Shown piece by piece: positions 53,146-61,681 of a DNA stretch of 64,000 nucleotides (positions within the stretch are counted from its first letter, which is position 1; each line of letters opens with the position of its first letter). Source of the DNA: Streptomyces sp. 378 (GTDB taxonomy: Bacteria > Actinomycetota > Actinomycetes > Streptomycetales > Streptomycetaceae). The position numbers and the translations under genes were made by a program. Location of the stretch: contig NZ_JASKMS010000024.1 in NCBI RefSeq assembly GCF_030124145.1, forward strand, positions 62,001 through 126,000, written 5' to 3'. Below the pieces are notes generated by a model. The model was not told the origin of the DNA. It ran no database searches and saw only the letters and a list, made by a program, of their open reading frames with translations.

Positions 53146-53841
53146 TCAGCCGCCGAGCACACCGCCCGCATCGGGGGAGTGCGCCTGGGTGACCATCGTG
53201 TCCGTGCTGAGGTGGATCACGCCGTAGTCGTAGGCGTGCCGTCGGTAGACGACACTCGGTTCCTTGGTCTCGGAGTCGACGAACAGGTAGAAGTCGTGCC
53301 CGACCAGCTCCATCTCGTAGAGAGCCTGGTCGAGGGTCATGGGCGCTGCGACGTGGGTCTTCTCGCGGACGACGATGGGGCCGTCACCCTGCACTTCCAG
53401 CGAGCCGATCTTCTTCGTGGGTACGGCCTCGGGCTCCTCCTCGGAGGACGGCACCAGGCCGTTTCCGTTGAGCGTCGCCACGCCCGGAACGTGGTCGGCG
53501 ACCTCGGCGGCCGGGATCCGGCGCGCTCCACGGCGCGAATACCGCTTGTCGTGCTGCCTGCGCAGCCGGGCTTCCAGCTTTTCCGCCGCCAGGTCGAGCG
53601 CCGCGTACGGATCGCTCGCCGCTGCCTCCGCCCGGATCACCGGACCGCGGGAGCGGAGCGTGATCTCCACTCGGTCACTGCGGTCGGCCTGTCGGGGGTT
53701 CGGCTCCTTGGACACCTCGACGTCGAGGCTGATCACCTTGCCGTCGAGCTTCTGGATCTTCTCCAGCTTCAGCTTCTCGGCCACGTGCTTCCGGAACCGC
53801 TCGGGCACCTCGGTCTTGCGGCCCTTGACGACGATGTCCAC
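53146..53841 (-). CDS. hpf: Long-form ribosome hibernation-promoting factor
   Basis: A 231-residue protein that dimerises 70S ribosomes into inactive 100S particles under starvation. The N-terminal S30AE domain (about 1-100: MDIVVKGRKTEVPERFRKHV) binds in the decoding centre. A linker with PAAEVADHVPGV and an acidic SSEEEPEAV follows, then the C-terminal dimerisation domain (about 165-225, with MTLDQALYEMELVGHDFYLFVD and a VVYRRHAYDYGVI strand). The start is GTG 53841 with CGGAG 7 nt upstream. The 5' leader carries two strong hairpins, see separate entry. Confidence 0.93.
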   Translation of the reverse strand: MDIVVKGRKTEVPERFRKHVAEKLKLEKIQKLDGKVISLDVEVSKEPNPRQADRSDRVEITLRSRGPVIRAEAAASDPYAALDLAAEKLEARLRRQHDKRYSRRGARRIPAAEVADHVPGVATLNGNGLVPSSEEEPEAVPTKKIGSLEVQGDGPIVVREKTHVAAPMTLDQALYEMELVGHDFYLFVDSETKEPSVVYRRHAYDYGVIHLSTDTMVTQAHSPDAGGVLGG

Positions 53842-53861
53842 GCAGAACTCCGTTCCCGGAT

Positions 53862-53922
53862 CGCTCCGCTTCGATGCGGAGCGTCTCCCTTTTGCACCAG
53901 GTTCCGGTGAGCCCCGGAACCT
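53862..53922 (-). promoter_or_regulatory. Two perfect hairpins in the hpf leader
   Basis: Stem 1 pairs 53862-53869 with 53876-53883 (8 bp, 6-nt loop) and stem 2 pairs 53899-53907 with 53914-53922 (9 bp, 6-nt loop). They lie 21-81 nt before the GTG start, just upstream of its Shine-Dalgarno, so they could set mRNA stability or translation. The rest of the gap up to 54152 holds no recognised gene, although a minus-strand frame from ATG 54010 runs across it into hpf. Confidence 0.5.
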
Positions 53923-54152
53923 CGGACTCGGTGACTTCCACCTCCTCCCCCGTGGGCAAGATCTCCATTCCGCCGTCGCGAGTGATGAAGAGAAACGCGC
54001 GGCACGGCATTCGGATTTGAGAGGTGTGGCCTGCGGCTTTCCCTCTCAACCGAACATATCTCGCCCGGACGGATGTCGTCACCCTCTACCGCGGCGTACC
54101 TCCGTTCAGGTGAATAGGTCTTCTCGTTACCTGCAACGACACAAGATCTCAG

Positions 54153-55076
54153 TCAGTTCCGGTTTATTTCCAAAGAGTCCGGAGATGCCGCGACGACTGC
54201 CGCGCACACCACGTCGACGACCCCGTCCGCGTCATCCGCGCCCGCGATTCCCCGCCGGGCGGGCCGCCGACCCGTCCTCTCTCGCCTTGATCCGACGTTC
54301 TGTTCCTCTCTGCTTTCCCACGTCTCTCGCCCGTACACGGCCGAAGTCCCCGCAGCATTCGGAATCGGCCCCGTCGCCCTGTCCGAGATCGCAAGCCTGT
54401 ACGACACCGCGCGCACGGCTCGTGCGGCCTCCGCGAGAGAGGCCCCGGTGGTCATCACGTCGTCGACGAGGACGACCGGCCCTCCGGAGAGCAGCCGGGC
54501 ACCTACGGGAGCCACCTCCAGGGCGCCCGCGAGATTGTCCAGCCGCTGCCGGGAGTTGAGCCCCGACTGATCGGCCACGGCCCGCCGCTGTCGCAGCACG
54601 CCGAGCACCCGGGCCGGCACTCGCCTCCGCCGCAACTCCACCGCCGCCGCGAGCGCGATCCGCCGGGTCGGATCATGCCCCCGGGCCCGCACGGCCCGCC
54701 GCCCGGACGGCACCGGCACGAGCAGCACAGGAGCTCCGCCACCCCGGGACCGCGCCATCCCGGCCGCAGTCGGCTCCAGGGCGCCCCGGAGCCCCGCCCG
54801 CACGGCCTCCGCGAGCGCCGCCCCGAGCGGCCCGGCCAGCGCCAGAGCGCCCCGCTCCTTGTGGGCCAGCAGCGTCGCCCGCACCTCGTCCGCGTACCGG
54901 GCCGCCGCGTGCACCACGGGCAGTCCGGGCGGCTCCGGCACCGGTCGCACCCGACGCACCGCAGCTCCGCTCAACACCGCACGGCAGCGCGCGCACAGCA
55001 CCGTACGCAGCGCGCCGCAGCCCCCGCACTCGCCCGGCAGCACCAGGTCGGTCAGGTCCTGCCACCACTTCCGCAT
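54153..55076 (-). CDS. comF: ComF-family phosphoribosyltransferase-like protein
   Basis: A 307-residue protein. The N-terminal zinc ribbon has CGGC (17-20) and CARC (28-31). A phosphoribosyltransferase domain follows, with the PRPP loop VVLVDDVMTTGAS (201-213) and the ADQSGLNSRQRLDNL segment. ComF works in DNA uptake in competent bacteria; its role in non-competent actinobacteria is unclear. Between the PRPP loop and the usual ending (AAVVAASPDSLEINRN) lies an extra stretch of about 60 residues (230-288), rich in Arg and Gly, that I do not expect in the family. ATG 55076 is chosen for the MRKWWQDL start. Confidence 0.85.
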   Translation of the reverse strand: MRKWWQDLTDLVLPGECGGCGALRTVLCARCRAVLSGAAVRRVRPVPEPPGLPVVHAAARYADEVRATLLAHKERGALALAGPLGAALAEAVRAGLRGALEPTAAGMARSRGGGAPVLLVPVPSGRRAVRARGHDPTRRIALAAAVELRRRRVPARVLGVLRQRRAVADQSGLNSRQRLDNLAGALEVAPVGARLLSGGPVVLVDDVMTTGASLAEAARAVRAVSYRLAISDRATGPIPNAAGTSAVYGRETWESREEQNVGSRRERTGRRPARRGIAGADDADGVVDVVCAAVVAASPDSLEINRN

Positions 55077-55458
55077 GGCCACCACTGTGCCCACCCGGGC
55101 CCGGCCCGACCACCCCTGTGGACAACCCCCTGTGGACAACCAGCCGCGCCGCGACCCGACCGTCCCCCACACGAGTGGAGCCCGCACGCGTGAAGCCGTG
55201 CAGCGGACCATCGCGGAGGACGTGCCGGTGCTGGAGCCCGCACGAGCGACGCCCGCGCCGAGATTTACCCCCCCCCAACAGCCCCGCCCCGACCGTTGGC
55301 ACCCCCGTGAACCACCACACCCCACACCAGCGGCACCCCCGTGAACCCCACACCCCGAACGCCGACGGCCGCCCCTCCCGAGTCCGTCCTCGGCAGAAGC
55401 GGCCGCCGCCCGCGTTCAGCGCACTCCGGCACACACCTGCGGCCGGGACGCTCACACC
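55077..55458. other. 382-bp gap between lpqB and comF
   Basis: No gene is evident. It contains the DnaA-box-like pair at 55117-55139, a run of nine C at 55268-55276, and a 16-bp direct repeat (GGCACCCCCGTGAACC at 55298-55313 and 55332-55347). The comF promoter should lie here. Confidence 0.5.
55117..55139 (-). promoter_or_regulatory. Tandem pair of DnaA-box-like 9-mers upstream of comF
   Basis: TGTGGACAA occurs at 55117-55125 and 55131-55139, in the same direction and 14 bp apart. The reverse complement TTGTCCACA is the preferred DnaA box of Streptomyces. The pair lies 41-63 bp before the comF start, where DnaA binding could affect transcription. It is too small for an origin. Confidence 0.5.
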
Positions 55459-57285
55459 TCACCCCGGATAAACCGGCGCCGTCCCCTCCGTCACCTTCTG
55501 CCACTGCTCGCCCGACGGCAGCCGGACGATGCCGTCCACCGAGTACGCCACCAGCGGCAGCTGGTCGTCCTCGGCGGCGGTGACGTCCTTGACGCCGGTC
55601 AGGGCCGCGGGCGCCGGCACGTCCGGCGTGGAACCGTCGACCTGGACGTACCGCATCTGCTCGACGCCCCCGTGCTCGCGCCCGACCACGACGAGCCGGC
55701 TGTCCCCGGCCCACGACATGGCCGTGACCTCTTCCAACTCCGGTGTTGCGGAGCGCAGTTCGACCACACTGACGGCCGGCTCACCGCCCGGCTTCTCGCC
55801 CCGCTCGATCAGCCCGATGAGCAGGGTCTTCTTGCCGCCCTTCTCCACGACGAGCGCGATCCGCACCCCGTCGGCGGCCACCCGCACGGACTGGATCCGT
55901 CCGTCCAGGTGCGGCATGCGCACCTCCAGCGGATCGCCCTTGCCCTCCTGGAGGAGGAGCAGCCGGGGATGGTCGGGGTCGCGGTCGGCCACCCACAGAC
56001 CGTCGTCCGCGTCCCAGCTGGGTGTGGTCAGCCGCTGCTTCTCGGCCCCGCCCCGACTGCGCAGCACCGGCTCGCCCAGCGAACCGCCCGAGACCAGCGA
56101 TCCCACATACAGCGATCTGCCGTCGAGGCTGACACCGGCCGCGGTGTGCTCGTCACGCGAGACCGCCACCGACCGCAGCGCCGTTTCACCCTCGCCGAGT
56201 GCCCCCGGCGCCGGTTCCGGATCGGTGTCGCTGTTGCCCGCGGCGATCCGTACGAGCCGGTGCTTGCCGTCGACGAAGTACAGGTAGTCGGGGTGCCGTG
56301 CCGCGCCCCGGGAGGCCGCCGCTTCGGCCGCTTGCTGTGTGAGTGAGCACAGGTCCTCCCCGCCGGCCCGCAGCTCGACCTCGTCCACCGCGGGGCTGAG
56401 TTTCCGCAGCGTGAAGAGCAGCTGGGCGGCCATCTCCTCGCACCGGTTGGTGCCGACGCCCGCGGCCTTGTCGTTGAGCGGAACGGTCAGCTTGTTCCGG
56501 TCGTCGGGCGTCAGGGCGCCGGCGTCCTTCGCCAACGCCGTACCGGTGGGGAAACTCGACCTGACCACGGGCCCCAGCCATCGCGTGGGCCCGTTGAGCA
56601 GGGAGCTCACCATCTGCGTCATGGGCTCCACGCGCCGCCGCACGTAGACCGGGTCGGCGACCGCCGTCTGTGACTTCGATCCGGCCGCGTCGGTGTTCGA
56701 GGCGAAGTAGTACTTGCTGACGGACATGTAGTTGCGCTGGAAGTCCGACTCGCCGATGACGACACCCTGCGGCAGCGCGTCGATCCGCCACTGCCCCTTG
56801 CTGTCTTGCGTCAGGTGCACGCTTTTGCCGTACGCCCCCGTGGCGGGCGCGTACGCCTGCTGCGCGTCGACGGTGGCGACCTTGGCGCCGGTCAGCATGT
56901 ACGAGATCGCGCCGCTGTCCTCTCCACCGCCGCCCGCCTCGGGCTTGGCGCCCGGCCCGTCCGTCAGCACGGTGGTGGACGCCTCGGGCCGCCAGGTCTT
57001 CGCGGCGTCGCCGGTCAGATACTGGCGTGCCGTCTTGTAGTGCGGATCGTCGCTGGTGAGCGCCTCCAGGAAGCCCTGCACGATGTCCGAGGGCGGCGCG
57101 TCCTCCCCCGGCGGCACGGCGAACACCCGCACCTGCGTCTCCTGGCGGGGGGTGGACTCCACGCCCCGCAGATCCCCGCTGTCCGGCATCGAGGCGCACC
57201 CCGCCAGCACCAGGACGCCACCGGCGGCGTACACCATCACACGCGCCGGCCTGCGCCGGCCGCGCCCCTCGCGGTCAGCGCCCAC
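55459..57285 (-). CDS. lpqB: Lipoprotein LpqB, MtrAB accessory
   Basis: A 608-residue lipoprotein. The N-terminal helix ends in lipobox LAGC (about residues 25-28), so it is anchored outside the membrane. A GerMN-type domain is in the middle (about 200-330) and a beta-propeller-like C-terminal domain follows (about 340-600). LpqB is known to interact with the MtrB sensor. The start is GTG 57285, with GGGGAGG 6 nt upstream. It overlaps mtrB by 11 bp, which indicates one operon mtrA-mtrB-lpqB. Confidence 0.94.
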   Translation of the reverse strand: MGADREGRGRRRPARVMVYAAGGVLVLAGCASMPDSGDLRGVESTPRQETQVRVFAVPPGEDAPPSDIVQGFLEALTSDDPHYKTARQYLTGDAAKTWRPEASTTVLTDGPGAKPEAGGGGEDSGAISYMLTGAKVATVDAQQAYAPATGAYGKSVHLTQDSKGQWRIDALPQGVVIGESDFQRNYMSVSKYYFASNTDAAGSKSQTAVADPVYVRRRVEPMTQMVSSLLNGPTRWLGPVVRSSFPTGTALAKDAGALTPDDRNKLTVPLNDKAAGVGTNRCEEMAAQLLFTLRKLSPAVDEVELRAGGEDLCSLTQQAAEAAASRGAARHPDYLYFVDGKHRLVRIAAGNSDTDPEPAPGALGEGETALRSVAVSRDEHTAAGVSLDGRSLYVGSLVSGGSLGEPVLRSRGGAEKQRLTTPSWDADDGLWVADRDPDHPRLLLLQEGKGDPLEVRMPHLDGRIQSVRVAADGVRIALVVEKGGKKTLLIGLIERGEKPGGEPAVSVVELRSATPELEEVTAMSWAGDSRLVVVGREHGGVEQMRYVQVDGSTPDVPAPAALTGVKDVTAAEDDQLPLVAYSVDGIVRLPSGEQWQKVTEGTAPVYPG

Positions 57286-59470
57286 GAGATGCCTCCCCTT
57301 GCCTGTCCACGTCCCGGGGCCCGGCCACCCGGCCACCCGGTCCCGCGGAGCGGTCGTCCTCGTTCCGCGGCCCGTTCACGACCGGATTCCGGGTCGGCCC
57401 GGTCCGGCCGTCGGCGCCCTCGCCCCGCCCCGTGCCCTCCGGGTCACTCACACCCGCGCCGGGAGCCGACTGCTCCGCCCCCGCCGCCCGGTCCTGCCGC
57501 CGCGTGCCCGAGGCGGGCCTGGGCACCACACGCGAACCATTGCCGGGCAGAGCCGTCGGGTCCGCCGTGGGGGCGACACGCGGCGGTATCGGGTCCCGCT
57601 TCGCGCCCTGCGGCACCGGCCCGCTCATCGGCTGCGCCGGCACGGTCGCCCGCTTCTCGCCGTCTCCACCGCCGCACGGCAGGCCGGCGTCGTCGAGGCC
57701 CCGGTTCCGCCGTGAATCCTTGGGCTCCAGCGGTATCGGCGAGCCCCGCAGCGGCTCGTCGGCGGTCCTGGGCAGCGTCAGCCGGAACTGCGAACCGCCC
57801 CCCGGCTCGCCCCACGCCTGCAGCCAGCCGCCGTGCAGCCGCGCGTCCTCCAGGGCGATCGACAGCCCCAGCCCCGTACCACCGGTGGTCCGCGCGCGTG
57901 CCGGGTCGGCCCGCCAGAAGCGGCTGAACACACGGGTCGCCTCGCCCGGCTTCAGCCCGACCCCGTAGTCCCGCACCGCCACGGCGACGGCACCACCGGC
58001 CGCGGCGAGCTTCACGACGACGTCCCTGCCCTCACCGTGCTCGACGGCGTTGACGACGAGGTTGCGCAGCACCCGCTCCACGCGCCGGGCATCGGCCTCG
58101 GCGACGACGGGCTGCTGGTCCCCGAGGACCCGGATGCGGGTGCCCTTGCGCTCCGCGAGCGGCTCGGCCCCGCTGACGACACGCCGCACGACGTCCCTGA
58201 GGTCTACCGGCTCCGCCTCCAGGGCCGCGGCGCCCGCGTCGAACCGGCTGATCTCCAGCAGGTCGGCGAGCAGCGACTCGAACCGGTCCAGCTGGTCGGC
58301 GAGGAGTTCCGCCGACCGGGCGGTCACCGGGTCGAAGTCCACACGCGCCTCGTGGATGACGTCCGCGGCCATCCGGACGGTCGTCAGCGGCGTACGCAGC
58401 TCGTGCGACACGTCCGACACGAACCGCCGCTGCATCCGCGACAGGTCCTCCAGCTGGCTGATCTTCAGCTGGAGGTTCTGCGCCATCTTGTTGAAGGCCT
58501 CGCCGAGCCGCGCGATGTCGTCCTCGCCGGTGACCTTCATACGTTCCTGAAGCCGCCCCGCCGACAGCCGCTCGGCGACCCCCGCCGCCATCCGCACCGG
58601 CGTGACGACCTGCCGCACGACGAGCCAGGCGATGGCCCCGAGCAGGACCACGACGAACAGCCCGGCCGTCGCCAGCGTGCCCTTGACCAGGCTCAGCGAC
58701 TTCTCCTCCTGGGTGAGCGGGAAGAGGTAGTACAGCTGGTACGGATCGCCGTTGGGGTCGTCGACCTGCATGCCGATGACCAGGCCCGGCTGGGAGTCCT
58801 TGGTGGCGTTGTTGTAGGTGATGCGGGTGTAGCTCTGCGCGGCCGCCGTACTGCTGCCGACCCGCTCCCGCAGGTCCGCGGGCACGCTCCTGCTCCAGTC
58901 CACCTCGCCGGAGGCCCGCTGTCCGCGGCCGCCCGCACCGTGCGCGCCGGAGGCCGGGAGCGTCACCACGTCGAAGGCGCCCTGGCCGCCGCTGGACAGC
59001 GAGGAGACGAGGTCACTCATCCACGGGGTGACGTTCTGCGCGGGGCGCCCGCCCGCCGTGGCGGCGTCGTCGCCGGTGCCGCTCGCCTCCTCGTCGGCCC
59101 GCTGCTTGGCCACCGCGAACCCGCCCGTGGCCTGGCTCTGGGACGCCTTCACCTTGGCGTCCAACAGGCCGTTGCGCACCTGCCCGATGACGACGAAGCC
59201 CAGCAGCAGCACCACGCCGAGCGACATCAGCAGCGTCGTGACGACCACCTTGAGCTGGATGTTGCGCCGCCACAGCCGCATGACGGGCAGCAACGGCCGG
59301 CGCACCCACCGCATGAACAAGCGGATGACCGGGCTGCCCTGAACGCCGCCCTGGAGCAGCCCGCTCTCCAGGAACCGCGCCCAGCGGGAGTCGGACTTCT
59401 TCCGCCCGACAGGCCGCTCCGGGCGGGCCCCGGACCGGCCGGGCGCCGAAGCGGCACTGTCTCCGGACAT
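57275..59470 (-). CDS. mtrB: Sensor histidine kinase MtrB
   Basis: A 731-residue membrane kinase. Two helices (about 72-97 and 264-285) bracket an extracellular sensor of about 165 residues. HAMP follows (286-340), then the phospho-acceptor His356 (SHELRTPL) and an ATPase domain with NLVVNAVEH, DYGVGL and GGTGLGLSI. A Pro/Gly/Arg-rich tail of about 150 residues closes the protein and is longer than in mycobacterial MtrB. ATG 59470 lies 1 nt after the mtrA stop. It should control MtrA phosphorylation in envelope homeostasis and development. Confidence 0.95.
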   Translation of the reverse strand: MSGDSAASAPGRSGARPERPVGRKKSDSRWARFLESGLLQGGVQGSPVIRLFMRWVRRPLLPVMRLWRRNIQLKVVVTTLLMSLGVVLLLGFVVIGQVRNGLLDAKVKASQSQATGGFAVAKQRADEEASGTGDDAATAGGRPAQNVTPWMSDLVSSLSSGGQGAFDVVTLPASGAHGAGGRGQRASGEVDWSRSVPADLRERVGSSTAAAQSYTRITYNNATKDSQPGLVIGMQVDDPNGDPYQLYYLFPLTQEEKSLSLVKGTLATAGLFVVVLLGAIAWLVVRQVVTPVRMAAGVAERLSAGRLQERMKVTGEDDIARLGEAFNKMAQNLQLKISQLEDLSRMQRRFVSDVSHELRTPLTTVRMAADVIHEARVDFDPVTARSAELLADQLDRFESLLADLLEISRFDAGAAALEAEPVDLRDVVRRVVSGAEPLAERKGTRIRVLGDQQPVVAEADARRVERVLRNLVVNAVEHGEGRDVVVKLAAAGGAVAVAVRDYGVGLKPGEATRVFSRFWRADPARARTTGGTGLGLSIALEDARLHGGWLQAWGEPGGGSQFRLTLPRTADEPLRGSPIPLEPKDSRRNRGLDDAGLPCGGGDGEKRATVPAQPMSGPVPQGAKRDPIPPRVAPTADPTALPGNGSRVVPRPASGTRRQDRAAGAEQSAPGAGVSDPEGTGRGEGADGRTGPTRNPVVNGPRNEDDRSAGPGGRVAGPRDVDRQGEASRGR

Positions 59471-59471
59471 G

Positions 59472-60161
59472 TCAGCTCGGCCCTGCCTTGTACCCGACAC
59501 CACGGACGGTCACCACGATCTCCGGCTTCTCCGGGTCCTTCTCGACCTTGGAACGCAGCCGCTGCACATGCACGTTGACCAGCCGCGTGTCCGCCGCGTG
59601 CCGGTAGCCCCACACCTGCTCCAGCAGCACCTCGCGCGTGAACACCTGCCACGGCTTGCGCGCCAGCGCGACCAGCAGGTCGAACTCCAGCGGCGTCAGC
59701 GCGATCGACTGCCCGTCCCGCTTCACGGAGTGCCCGGCCACGTCGATGACCAGGTCACCGATGGCGAGCTGCTCCGGAGCGGGCTCCTCCGACCTCCGCA
59801 GCCGCGCCCGGATGCGGGCCACCAGCTCCTTCGGCTTGAACGGCTTCACGATGTAGTCGTCGGCACCGGACTCCAGGCCCACGACGACATCGACGGTGTC
59901 GCTCTTCGCGGTCAGCATCACGATCGGCACGCCCGACTCCGCCCTGATCAGGCGGCACACCTCGATGCCGTCCCGGCCGGGCAGCATCAGGTCGAGAAGC
60001 ACCAGATCGGGCTTGGCCTCGCGAAAAGCGGCCAGCGCCTTGTCGCCGTCGGCCACGAACGACGGCTCGAAACCCTCACCACGCAGCACGATGCCGAGCA
60101 TCTCGGCCAGTGCGGTGTCGTCGTCGACGACAAGGACTCGTCCCTTCATAAACGACATCAT
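59472..60161 (-). CDS. mtrA: OmpR-family response regulator MtrA
   Basis: A 229-residue DNA-binding regulator. The receiver domain has VVDDD (11-15), phospho-acceptor Asp57 (DLVLLDLMLPGRDG) and KPF. A winged helix follows, with LTPLEFDLLVALARKPWQVFTREVLLEQVWGY. Near-complete identity to MtrA as I know it from Streptomyces makes the call safe. In these bacteria MtrA controls genes for development, nutrient use and cell-wall functions. ATGs at 60161, 60158 and 60149 are all possible. mtrB follows with a 1-nt gap. Confidence 0.97.
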   Translation of the reverse strand: MMSFMKGRVLVVDDDTALAEMLGIVLRGEGFEPSFVADGDKALAAFREAKPDLVLLDLMLPGRDGIEVCRLIRAESGVPIVMLTAKSDTVDVVVGLESGADDYIVKPFKPKELVARIRARLRRSEEPAPEQLAIGDLVIDVAGHSVKRDGQSIALTPLEFDLLVALARKPWQVFTREVLLEQVWGYRHAADTRLVNVHVQRLRSKVEKDPEKPEIVVTVRGVGYKAGPS

Positions 60162-60190
60162 CCCATTCTCATAACGGTGGCGAAGGCAGT

Positions 60191-60206
60191 GGTGAGGTAG
60201 CTCACC
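60191..60206. promoter_or_regulatory. Perfect palindrome upstream of mtrA
   Basis: GGTGAG-GTAG-CTCACC, 30-45 bp before the mtrA start. It could be a regulator site or a small hairpin in the leader. I cannot match it to a known consensus. Confidence 0.4.
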
Positions 60207-60224
60207 GGCCAGTGACCATAGTCG

Positions 60225-60239
60225 CAGTAAGCGCTACTG
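60225..60239. promoter_or_regulatory. Second inverted repeat upstream of mtrA
   Basis: CAGTA-AGCGC-TACTG lies 64-78 bp before the mtrA start, close to a GTGACC (60212-60217) that resembles half of an MtrA site. The mtrA promoter should be in this 231-bp gap after mtnA. Confidence 0.4.
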
Positions 60240-60392
60240 TCTGCTCTCGCCCGCCCTCCCATGATCTCGACGCGGACGAGACCCGCCCGATTTCACGGCT
60301 CCCCAAGGGCGTGGAGAGCCGCAGAACCGAGCGGGGCGAACCGAAGGTGCCAGGAACCCGCCTCGCCCCGCGAACCCTCCGTAGTCGCCGAC

Positions 60393-61541
60393 TCAGTCCG
60401 CCGACACCCGTCGGGACCGCGCACACACCTCGGCGAGCGCCTCCGCCGTCACAGGCGAAACGACACCCTCCTCCGTGACGATCGCCGTCACCAGCTCGGC
60501 CGGGGTCACGTCGAACGCCGGGTTGTAGGCCTGCGTCCCCAGCGGCGCCACCGCAATCCCACCGCCCGCCTCCGCACCGGCCACCGGCACCTGCGGCGCG
60601 GTCACCTCCGTCACCTCGTGCCCCGGGCGCTGCTCGACCTCGATGGACGCACCGTCCGCGGTGTCCAGATCCACCGTCGTCACCGGCGCCACCACGATGA
60701 ACGGCACATGGTGGTACCGCGCCAGCACCGCCAGCGGATAGCTCCCGACCTTGTTCGCCACCGAACCGTCCGCCGTGATGCGGTCCGCCCCGATCAGCAC
60801 CGCGTCCACCTCGCCCGCGGCGAACAGCGACCCCGCCGCGTTGTCGGTGAGCAGCGTGTACGCCATCCCGCTGCGAGCCGCCTCGTACGCCGTCAGGCGA
60901 GCCCCCTGCAACAACGGCCGCGTCTCGTCCACCCACAGCCGCCGCAGCCGGCCCATCCGGTGCGCCGCGAGCGCCACCGCGAACGCCGTCCCCTCCCCGC
61001 CCGACACCAGCGAACCGGTGTTGCAGTGGGTGAGGATCCGGTGCCCGCCTCCGGGCAGCAGCTCGTCGAGCAACGCCAGCCCGTGCTCGGCCATCCGCCC
61101 ACTGGCCTCGGCGTCCTCCCGGTGCAGCTGCCGCGCCGCGGCCAGCGCCGCCGCGGCCGCCCGCCGGACGTCACCGCCCTCGGCGAGCGCCGCCCGGTGA
61201 GCCGCCTGGGCCCGGCGCACACCCACAGCCAGGTTCACCGCGGTCGGCCGGGCACTCGCCAGCGCGGAGGCGGCCTCGTCCACGTCGAAGCCCCGCACGG
61301 CCGCGAGCGCGACCCCGTACGCCCCCGCGATGCCGAGCAGGGGCGCTCCGCGCACGGCGAGCGAGCGAATCGCCTCCACGAGTGCGGACGCGTCCGTACA
61401 AACCAGTTCGACCTCCTCGACGGGCAGCCTCGTCTGGTCCAGGAGGACCAGAACGGGGCCTTCCGGTGGCTCTTCCCAGCGGATCGCGGGGATCTCGGTC
61501 GGCCGCTTGTCGTCACCGCTGCGCGTGTACTGATCAGCCAT
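60393..61541 (-). CDS. mtnA: Methylthioribose-1-phosphate isomerase
   Basis: A 382-residue enzyme of the methionine salvage pathway that turns 5-methylthioribose-1-phosphate into the ribulose form. It belongs to the eIF2B-like isomerase family. Conserved blocks are AVRGAPLLGIAGAYG (62-76), THCNTGSL with catalytic Cys173, IGADRI with Asp253, and NKVGSYPLA. The length is slightly above the usual 345-350 owing to a loop near the C-terminus (VTEVTAPQVPVAGAEAGG). It lies 231 bp upstream of mtrA on the same strand. No other salvage gene is in the window. Confidence 0.94.
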   Translation of the reverse strand: MADQYTRSGDDKRPTEIPAIRWEEPPEGPVLVLLDQTRLPVEEVELVCTDASALVEAIRSLAVRGAPLLGIAGAYGVALAAVRGFDVDEAASALASARPTAVNLAVGVRRAQAAHRAALAEGGDVRRAAAAALAAARQLHREDAEASGRMAEHGLALLDELLPGGGHRILTHCNTGSLVSGGEGTAFAVALAAHRMGRLRRLWVDETRPLLQGARLTAYEAARSGMAYTLLTDNAAGSLFAAGEVDAVLIGADRITADGSVANKVGSYPLAVLARYHHVPFIVVAPVTTVDLDTADGASIEVEQRPGHEVTEVTAPQVPVAGAEAGGGIAVAPLGTQAYNPAFDVTPAELVTAIVTEEGVVSPVTAEALAEVCARSRRVSAD

Positions 61542-61681
61542 GCCGTCAGTCTGCCCCCTATCGGGCGGACAATTGAAGGTACCCAGCCCCTACCTCGGCC
61601 GGTCATTCCAAGACCACCCCATGGCACGATGGCTGCCAACCTGCCGCCGCGACCGCGGACGGGCACCGTGAAGGAGCGACG

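Noticed and set aside
55117..55139. Replication origin
   Set aside because: Only two DnaA boxes, no AT-rich unwinding region, and no dnaA or dnaN nearby.
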